Below, piece by piece: positions 55,920-64,000 of a stretch of DNA of 64,000 nt. The stretch spans positions 62,001-126,000 of the forward strand of contig JAGTXK010000267.1 in the NCBI GenBank assembly GCA_019096195.1. The letters are read 5' to 3'. How positions within the stretch are numbered: the first letter of the stretch is position 1; each line of letters opens with the position of its first letter. Below the pieces are notes generated by a model that did no database searches, was not told the DNA's origin, and saw only the letters and a list, made by a program, of their open reading frames with translations. The DNA is from Boletus sp. NGJ (lineage: Eukaryota; Basidiomycota; Agaricomycetes; Boletales; Boletaceae). Both the position numbers and the translations under genes were made by a program.

Positions 55920-57074
55920 CATCAGTAAAAACAGGACTAACTGTCCAGTACTGGACAGTACTGGACAGTAACATAGTGCTCATAGTGAGGGTCCAACTGG
56001 ATAGTGGTTTGATAGTACTATGACAGTGTCTCATAGTCTGTTCATAATGTGGCCATAGTCTGTCATAGTAATCTCAGTGTCTCATAGTATTCTCATAGTA
56101 CTTTCATAGTGGTCATAGTATTCCCATAGTATCTCATAATGTGGTCATAGTGATGCCATAGCATACATAGTGCTTCCATAGTGGCTTAGCAATTCTAATT
56201 CTCATTCTAATTCTAATCCAATTTCAAGCCAATTCTAATTTCAAATTCAATCAAATATTAATTCTACTAATCCTAATTCTAATTCTAATTCTAATTTCTA
56301 ATCCCAGTCCCAGTTCCAATCCCAATCCCAATCCTAATGATTTACAAAGTAAAGTGTTGACTTCATGTAATGAATAGAGAAGGATAAAATTAAGAAACAA
56401 GAGAGTGTGGGAAAAGCTTTTGAAGTCTGGCTTGTTTATATAAGAATGGTGGCACAAACATTGGCAAACAATGTCCGCTTTTTTAGCACTGAGTGTGGGA
56501 AAATGGACTTGGATATTTTTTGAATGTAGGTCTACACTTTTGGTACACTTTGTGACTACACTTTTACTACACTTTTGGTACACTTTGTTTGCTACACTAT
56601 ACTACACTCTGCTACACTTTTGTTTGCTTTTTTTTACTACACTTTGTTTGCTACACTTTTGCTACATTTGGTGCGCATTTTTGCTACACTGTATTACACT
56701 CTTTCCTACACTTTTTGTACAACATTTGACTACACCTTTGACTACACTTTTTGTATACTTTTGATTTAGGTTTAGGTTTAGGATTAGCTTAAAATTACTA
56801 CTATGACTATGACTACTATGGATGTACTATGAATGCTATGAAATGCTGTGGTATTATGACACTATGATACTATGAACACTATGAATATACTATGAATACT
56901 ATGAATACACTTTCAATACTATGACACTATGAACACTATGAAATGCTATGGTACTATGATACTATGATACTATGCACACTATGAATATACTATGGATACT
57001 ATGAATACTATGAGTTATCTATGAAACTACTATGGCACTATGAGCACTATGATTAAATCCTGTATTTACTGATG
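55920..57074. mobile_element. Foldback element with CATAGT/ACTATG sub-terminal arrays
   Basis: 1,155 bp. The left end CATCAGTAAAAACAGGA and the inverse of the right end CATCAGTAAATACAGGA match over 17 bases with one mismatch. A TA precedes the left end. The left quarter (55970-56180) is packed with CATAGT in one direction and the right quarter (56795-57055) with its inverse ACTATG, so the two ends can fold on each other. The centre has AATTCT-type and CTACACTTT-type tracts and no coding signature. It shares the first ten bases of its terminus with the MITE at 39777-40018. Confidence 0.7.
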
Positions 57075-57528
57075 CAGCAATGCTGACACTTGACTACAGA
57101 CAATATATCACTCAGGAATCAGTATATTAGTCAACTACATTCAGGGAGCATTTTGCACAAATCAGTGGTCATGCAAATCACCAGAATTCATTGTCAGAAC
57201 ATTGATGTTCACTGATTGCACACATGAATTTCGGGTGTGGTTGCACTTGTCATCAGCGATTTTACTTCCCACAGTGCCACTATTTTACCCAAATTCGCCC
57301 TCCTTTCCCAAATTTACCTGTTAATTAGCGCAAATTTACATGGGTCAAAATGGCACTGGCCGTTGGGTCACTTGGGTGCGTAAATTAACCAGCTAAGTTA
57401 GAGCACTTTCTTATTTTACCGCGCACTAGTACCGAATGAGATCGCCCCGGGCCAAAACAATCACTGGGAGTATGGAAGGCCGGACGAGGATTCGCGCCCC
57501 AATTTCCATACCAAACTAGGGGTCGTCG
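57075..57528. other. Spacer between the repeat island and the HNH gene
   Basis: No gene seen. The first ~150 bases may be flank of the foldback element or lost Copia LTR; the last ~250 bases should carry the promoter of the HNH gene. Base composition becomes GC-richer from about 57400, as in the host gene regions. Confidence 0.4.
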
Positions 57529-59077
57529 ATGACGACAAAGACCTCGCTTGTCTCAACGGGAAAGGAACAACAAGACGGTACTGGTGAGCACTCACCGGCA
57601 GAAACGCAACCCCCACTACGAAGTGACCCTCGGTTTAGACACGTGATCTTTTCCCATGTATTCGCGTTCAACTTTGCAAGCAACTGTAACAACTGCGACA
57701 TCGTGATGGAAGAACACGCTCTGGCAATCCTCAAACTGAACGATCTATGGAACTGGGATGATACGAAACGGATCCAAGCATCAGGAAAACAAGGTGGTCT
57801 TTTTCAGGTCGCCACTCCTAAATTTTTGTACTTCTTAATTGTGGAATCGCAAAAGTTCGGTGGGGATGTTCTAAATCACTTCTGGAAACAATTCGGGACC
57901 TGTGATGAAAAACTGAAGGAAAATAGTCAGTCAAAAACATTAATCACTCAGTCGTACAGACTCACTTTCGTTTCTCGCAGTCGAAAGGCTGAAGGTGCAG
58001 GATTTCGTGTCGGCGCAGACGTCTTTCGATGTGTTGTTTCAGGGATTAGATCCCAAAAACGTCGACTTCAAGCCTGTGTTAGGCATGGCAGCAGAGTTCT
58101 TTACTCATCTTGGTATCGCATGTGAGTACTACTGCCCAATCGCTTTGACATGTTTGACGATCATCAAGGCGGCAGTCATGAATCCAGGAGGGCGAAAATC
58201 CGGGACAAGTACTGGGTATTCCGTCAGTGAAGCCGTCAGCGAGGAGATGGACAAGCTCGTTGAGCAAGTCAATGCAGAAGGGGAATTTGGACGACGAAAG
58301 CAAGAGTGCTTAAAGGCATTGGTGCGCATATATTCATCTCCGAACCATACCACCCTCTCTATCGCCGTACCAAACAGTCATTTAGACGTGATGGGGAAAT
58401 CTGTCTGTTGACTGGCAGGAAATTCGCGCCATTCAAGAAAGGTGGAATGTTACCTGCTCTCGCGCACATCATTCCAAATTCTGTACGTGGAAAGGTTTGC
58501 ATTGAACTATTGCAATCAGCACTTGTTTCCCCACGACTTTCATTTAGCCAGACACTTTGAAGTGTATAGCTATGTTTGCCGGTGGCTCCGCAAGAGACAT
58601 CATCGTGAGCCATCTGAATAAGATCGGCAATGTCATGAATATGGAGCTAAATGCTCATACCACATATGATTTACTGAGCTGGGGAATCGAGGCAAAGGAA
58701 GAGAGTGGACAGGTGCGATTTCATTGATTCCCCCTCCTCATTACTGATCCATTGATTAGGTCAAATACTTCTTTCGAATGGTTCCCGTTGATCCTGATAT
58801 CGACACCCTCGGGATCATCACTCTGAATGAGGGCGATGAAATTCAGTTCGGAAAAGGACTTGAAGGCAAGAAGCTCAACAATGGACCTATCCCAATTCTT
58901 TGTAACCTTCAGCTGGCTGTTGCTCGAGTTCTGAAGATGAGTGGCGCCGCTGATGTTATCTTGAAGTGGAAGGATCAAGCAGATGACGATGGATGCTATG
59001 GTCTCTTCATTGCCTCCGAAGGGTACTTTGATATGTTGGATGCCAAACTCTTTCTTTCAGGCGCAGTGGTTGCATAA
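57529..59077 (+). CDS. HNH-endonuclease-domain protein
   Basis: Plus strand, ATG 57529. Exon 1 ends near 57928 and joins to RLKVQDFVSAQTSFDVLFQG after an intron ending at 57980. The middle holds an HNH_2-like nuclease domain: FRRDGEICLLTGRKF, then PALAHIIPNS (58380-58480), in which the AH-II-P block is the usual HNH signature. The C-terminal part (58570-59077) has AVARVLKMSGAADVILKW, seen in mushroom HNH proteins. Such proteins are common and often multicopy in Agaricomycetes; substrate and role are unknown, and no partner gene is next to it. The last exon could end at 59077 or splice on to a frame reaching 59201; I chose the first stop. Intron placement in 58320-58570 is not fully settled. 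Confidence 0.7.
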
Positions 59078-59331
59078 TTATCTTCGTATCAGAAAGTCCC
59101 GCCGTACGTTTACTTTTCTGGGATCCAGTAACTCACTTACATGGACGTACAGTATTATGTGGACAGAAACAAATGAGATAGACATCAAGTCAAACAAGTG
59201 ACTTCTCCAAAGTTCTCCGTCCTGGCAGGCTTCTTCTCCCCTTACTTTTTAAAGACTGTTATAGTTTGGTACCCCTGACTGGGGGAGCATCTAGAACGGC
59301 GCTGAGGCGAACGTGTGTGTGGCGAGTACTA
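59078..59331. other. Convergent 3' flanks of the HNH and SWC2 genes
   Basis: Short spacer between genes that face each other. Nothing beyond possible alternative last exons of the HNH gene (open to 59201). Confidence 0.4.
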
Positions 59332-61428
59332 TCATCCACTGGCATCTGTAATCTCAACCCTCGGCCGCTTCGTGGTTCGATCTTCCAGCTCCTCAGTGTC
59401 ATCCTCTACATTCCCATCTTCCTGCCCTTCCCCTTCAGCTTTTCCATCTAGATCCCTATGCCTCTGACTCGTCTCACCGACCCCCACATAACACCCCAAC
59501 GCACTACACCACACGTACCCCCTCCCCAACACCCTCGTCAACACGTCGTACGCACCAACGTTGGCAAATGGGACGTTTGTCCTCGGATCGCGATACTTGC
59601 CGGGTTGGCCGGTGATGAGACATGTACGAACCGGGCGGGCTAATGTCAAATGACGGCCAAGGTCAAGTGAGCAGTGGAAGGGGAGTCGTTAGCTTAGCAC
59701 CAGTACAGACACGCACAGACGAGGAAAGAAACATATATATTATATGCATAGAACGAAAGCCGAAAACTCACCCAATGGCCGCCCCTTGCCCGTAAATACC
59801 TTCACCTCATCCCACTGTACATGATCCCCAAACATGGCAGACATGGTGTCTTTCCATGTGGGGTTGGAGGAAACGGATTGAGAGAGTTCATGGATAACGT
59901 AGTTCTTGCAGACGTCTTCAGTGCGATGGGCGATGAGGGGTGCGGTGGGGACGGGTGGATAGGTGAGGAGGACTGGCAAGGGTTGGGGTTGCGCTGAGGG
60001 TTGGGGTTGCGCTGAGGGTTGGGGTTGCGCTTGAGCTGGAAGTTGTGTCCGTGGTTGCTGCTGCCATGGTAGTGCTGACGGGACGGAGGTGACGGCGCGT
60101 GCAGCGGAATCCTGGATGCTCGAGGAAGAGGCGGGTAACGGGAGTGGTGCGGAGGGTGATATAAGCGACGTCGGAGCCATCGATGGGCCTGCAGAGGACA
60201 CCTGTGGATTCCCGCTCGAATACGAGGAGGCTGTCGCTTGTACGGACGCAGACGCCTCTTGCGGTTTTGACGCCGCGCTCTGAGCCGTGAATGGCGTATA
60301 CGCATAAAACGGCATACTATATGCCTGACTCCCTACCGTACCCGCCCCTACACCAGGTGTGTACACAAAACTGTACCTGGCTGCATTCAAATTGGCACTC
60401 ATCGTTGTCGTCGTTGGGGGAGGAGGTGGCGGCGGAACTTGGACTTCCACCTGGATAGTTTCCTTCTTGCTGACCCATCGCAGAACGGGGCCTTCGATGG
60501 CTTGCTTTACTACGCGCGCCTTGGCGCGTTTCTCTTCTTCGAGACGGAGGTAGTCTCTGTGTTCTGTAATGTTTCCCTCTTCAGTGTCGAGTGCCCGTGC
60601 GATCAGTTCGTCTTGTGTCGGTAATCGAGTGGCCATCTTTGTCTTCTTTGGAATCGCAGCCTGTATGCGACGTCCCATGAGCGAGACGCAGACGCCAGCG
60701 TACGAGAAACTACTACGCACCCGCTTCTCCTCGGCATCCTTGATACGATTGACAGTCGCCGAGGTGTTCAGGATCGTATATCGCCTCTGACTGTGCCTCT
60801 TGACGCCCACCGTCCCCGCACCCCCCTCGATGACTTCTCCCGTTTCCGCATTCACGGCGACACCGAGGGAAACGCGGCGTTTGGGTTTGGGTGTTAGCTT
60901 TGATTTCAATTGCGAAGATGTCCCTTCGGGGTTGAATGTCACTCGCTGGCGTGCGTGGGCTGCTGCGGTGGCTTTTTCTACGCGCGCACGCGCGGTCTAA
61001 GCGGAAAAAGAGAGTGAACGAGACCATGTATTACTCGAAGCAACAAAAGGATGGAAAGGCGGTACGCACCTTGCGCACCATTCGTTCCTCCTCCTTTGCC
61101 GTTCTATCACCCTCATCGACGTCCTCTTGCGCCGCCTCTTCGTCCGTGCTCGCGAAATCTGATTCAAAGACGTCCTCCTCCTCTATCCAGTGGCATAATT
61201 TAAACTTACAGAGATTTGGCGTGGATAGGAAAAACGTACCCTTGTCGACGATAAAATCGATATCTTCCTCGGGGTCTTGTGGATCCTCGAATGTGAGCTC
61301 GGCCAAGGCCACCTCCATCCTAGGGATGATCGGACAACTGACAATGATAGAAAGCTCAGCAAGACACACCGATTCCCGGCTGTACTCCGCTTCGGCCTGC
61401 GTGAAACAAGACACTCTTCCTCTGCCAT
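59332..61428 (-). CDS. SWC2: SWR1 chromatin-remodelling subunit, YL1/VPS72 family
   Basis: Minus strand, ATG 61428 (MAEEECLVSRRPKRSTAGNR); intron 1 ends just before the ATG GAG codons at 61318, giving GNR-MEVALAEL. Next come an acidic region (DPQDPEEDIDFIVDKG, then EEDVFESDFASTDEE), the basic YL1 region (RARVEKATAAAHARQRVTF; KPKRRVSLGV), a Pro/Ala/Gln-rich low-complexity stretch (60480-59930) and the C-terminal YL1_C domain (ITGQPGKYRDPRTNVPFAN, 59600-59540), reached by an intron of about 130 nt. Swc2 binds H2A.Z-H2B and helps SWR1 exchange H2A.Z into nucleosomes near promoters. The order acid, basic, YL1_C matches the family. The low-complexity insert contains near-exact short repeats around 59990-60040. 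Confidence 0.9.
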
Positions 61429-61689
61429 GTTTGATTGTCGTTTCCCTTCAACGCTACGTGGTGCTCGGTTGTGAATGTCATCACCCAGGAAAGGCAAGCA
61501 AAGCCTTTTGAATTCAACACTGCCAAACAACTTCCTTTTCCTGAGCCGACTCGGACTCTAGCCTTGTAGGCTTTTACTTACGTCCATGAGCAAGTGACCG
61601 CCATTGCTGTCGTAGACTTGAACAGATTGACCATTAGCGGCTGTCGCGATTCAATCACCTTGCGGTGAATATTTCGCTGCAACCACCCA

Positions 61690-63633
61690 TGGCCAATCTC
61701 CATGGCGGAGTGGACCAACCACTTGTTCGCGAGACGACTCCGTCATCAGAAATGGATTTTCGGGCCCCGACGTCGAAGAGCCTTATATCCCTTCTCTTTG
61801 ATGTCCTCCTTCTCATCCTCCCACCAACTGCACCTGCAACTGCCACATGCCCACCTTTCCCGAGGCCGGCCACCTGCCCTCGCAGCCGGAGGATGACAGG
61901 GGATTCGACCCTTTGGTCGTTCCCGGGGAAGATATTTCTGCTCGCATCCCCATTGAGGCGGCCGCGGCCGAGATGGTCCCAGATGTTCTCCAACCACCCT
62001 TGCAGGAGAACGCTCTCTCTATTTCCCTCCTCACTCCGTCGCGCCCCGTGGCAGTTACCCGACCCCTCTCTGAGGGTTCTGAAGCAGCGAACTCGGCAGT
62101 CCACCCGAAACGGCGTCGTAAGCAAGTCTCCCCTTTTGCAACCCCCCCTATGCCCTGGGGCTTGGGGGTCACCTTAAGGATCCCAGGACGCACACATATA
62201 CCCTCCGTTTTGGAGCGCCTCGTGTCCTCCACAGCCCCTCCAGCCCCACCTCCAGTCCAGTCAATGGACGGCGCTCTTCTGTGCTCTTTTATTGAAGCAG
62301 CCCTGAAATCCGCCGACCTTCAAGGTGATCCCGCGAGGAGCGAACGCCTCACAGATGCGCTGTCCGTGCTCGCACCGGGCTGCGATCTGTTACCCAATGC
62401 TCCCCTCGGTACGTGTCCACTGCCCCCTCTGATCTTTACATCACTGTACCGCTTACCTATCTCCTCTTCCTTACTTCCCCCCAAAAAAAAAACCTGCGAG
62501 CCTCCACTTCTATTCACATACCTTACCGCATGCATTACAAGAGCCCTACAGCCCTTATACCTTACCGAACCCACTTTCACGAACCCTTACCGACCTCCCA
62601 CATCTTTACCGTGACCTTCTACCTAATCACATCTGCTTCACCTCACCCGCATATATCCACGTTTTCTCGTCGTGCTGACGTTGCCTTCATCAAGACTTAC
62701 CCGATCCCAATGCCCGATGCTTACTTCCTGGTTCCCAACTGGTTCCTGTCGCTTCTACAGTGGTTCGGTCAATCCCTTCGAACCCTGTGCTTCTCGATGG
62801 CCACGACTTGGGTTTCCCTACCACGGTCATCTCTGTCATGCAAGCAAACTGGTCCACCCACATTCCTCTTAACGTCCTGACCACTCATGCTCTGCTTGCA
62901 TCGGCCGATGACGCCTACCAAAATGTCGTCATTGGTGAAGGCGGCTGGAGAATACTTCCCCCGAAACTCAATGAGAAAGATGAGCCACTGATGACATACC
63001 AAGAGTGGTTTCATGCCCATCCACGTCTCGCCACCTGCATCCGCAAGTACCTTCCCCGTTACGGTGACGAGGTAGCGGACATGTGGGAGAAGCATTTCGC
63101 GGTCATCTTTTCCCGCATAGATTTTTTTGAGAACTTTCACCTTTACCTACAATATGACATTCTCATCCGCCGTCGATACGTCTCTGACACCTCTCTCAAT
63201 CCTGCGATTTGGCACTCGAAGGTCTGGTTGCAGATCATCAACGGTGCTACGATTTAAAGCTCTAACTCCTCCGTCCCTCTCCCCCTCCTTTCGTCCGCCT
63301 CCACTGCCACCTCTTCTGCCACCTCTGGATCTGCCTCCTGTTCCTTTCCAAATGGACCCCCCTTCCTCATCCCAGCGTGCGCCAGGTTACGCTGTCCGGG
63401 AACCCAGCAAATTTCGCTGCATTTTCTGCGGCAGCTTCTCCTGTATTAATCGCACCTGTGGAACCACCGCCACAAAATATATCTCCCTCTTCAATGGGCT
63501 GTGGCGGACAGCTACAGGTGAGCAAGTTTGTTTCCGATGGAACGGTCGCGGCTGCTCCGATTCTTCGTGTTCCAGAAAACATGCCTGCTCCCGCTGTGGA
63601 TCTGCGCACCCCGTACAGGCTTGCAGCCTTTAA
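61690..63633 (+). mobile_element. Gag-like reading frame with CCCH zinc knuckle, probably retroelement-derived
   Basis: Plus-strand coding pieces: a Pro-rich part (61847-62410), a helical part with WFHAHPRLATCIRKYLPRYG (62760-63240) and a Cys-rich end with CFRWNGRGCSDSSC then HACSRCG (63520-63620), which fits an RNA-binding zinc knuckle. In mushrooms such frames usually precede a retroelement polymerase. None is seen before the right edge, so either it lies beyond 64000 or this is a remnant. The copy looks broken. Family (DIRS-like, LINE or other) cannot be settled here. Confidence 0.45.
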
Positions 63634-63639
63634 CGGCTT

Positions 63640-64000
63640 CCTTCCGAAATTTACTCTATTTCGCTGACAGAAATGGGCATGACGAACCCAATCGGGAACA
63701 GAACTAGAAACGTCAGGTGTCTGAGCTCAAGCGTTTGTGCGTGCGTGCGTGCGTTGTGGCAAAGAGCCGTCATGGATGCTGTAGTGGAGGTCAATTTTAG
63801 TGGGCTATAGGGTTACATCCTAGTGTTGGGTTACTCGTAGCAGTACGACGACGCATTAATATTGATAAAGCGGGTTCTGGTGGTTCCCAGGGGAAAGTAT
63901 TCTTGCAAATCTGGTGCGACAACCAAAACCGACGAAGTGCGGAGAGTTGTAGAAAAAAATATGACTCTTGAATCTGGGCAGTGGGTCGAGGAACTGAGCC
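63640..64000. other. Right edge, nothing recognised
   Basis: No gene, RNA or repeat with a clear signature. A short GCGT-type run lies near 63738-63756. The stretch may continue the retroelement-like unit to the left. Confidence 0.35.

Noticed and set aside
56210-56335. AATTCT-type repeats as a CRISPR-like or satellite array
   Set aside because: The units are irregular and without spacers, in a fungal genome, inside a mobile element. Simple-sequence DNA is enough explanation.
56762-56790. TTTAGG repeated about three times, resembling a telomere
   Set aside because: Only three units, inside the foldback element, and followed by ordinary genes on both sides. It is not a chromosome end.

Overview
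The window is nuclear DNA from a filamentous basidiomycete, most likely an Agaricomycete. The genes are dense and split by many 45-75 nt GT-AG introns. Proteins resemble mushroom-type families, and the gene-free stretches hold Copia, Plavaka and Tc1/mariner-like elements typical of that group. Everything here was read by eye; exon borders were chosen by GT-AG rules plus reading-frame and family continuity.

Layout. 431-6323 (minus) is one 16-exon gene joining a eukaryotic RNA-silencing RNA-dependent RNA polymerase to a UPF1-like superfamily 1 helicase. 6512-7135 (plus) is a divergent P-loop kinase-like gene. 7868-16905 is a repeat island: two partial Ty1/Copia copies head to head, one with its LTR split by a 3.2 kb Tc1/mariner-type element. 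17044-19059 (minus) is a FAD-dependent oxidoreductase, 19451-23346 (minus) is MSH4, and 23696-30347 (minus) is RPB1. VPS27 (30956-33586, plus) is divergent from RPB1. 34281-39533 (minus) is a large TPR protein with an RS-like repeat tail.

39777-57074 is a second, larger repeat island. It holds a MITE, a Tc1/mariner element with an extra gene, two solo LTRs, a decayed repeat-associated gene, a Plavaka transposon, a second Copia fossil and a 1.15 kb foldback element. After it come an HNH-nuclease gene (57529-59077, plus), SWC2/VPS72 (59332-61428, minus), and a gag-like zinc-finger reading frame (about 61690-63633, plus) near the right edge.

How the parts relate. The host genes are mostly core informational or trafficking genes (Pol II, SWR1 chromatin remodelling, meiotic recombination, ESCRT-0) and are not an operon. 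The most interesting unit is the RdRp-helicase fusion. In fission yeast these two activities sit in separate subunits of one RNA-directed RNA polymerase complex; here they are predicted on one 1,691-residue chain, a few kb from an inverted Copia pair that could give double-stranded RNA. A second theme is gene structure: introns cut the catalytic motifs of the RdRp, its helicase and MSH4, and MSH4 and RPB1 appear to use microexons.
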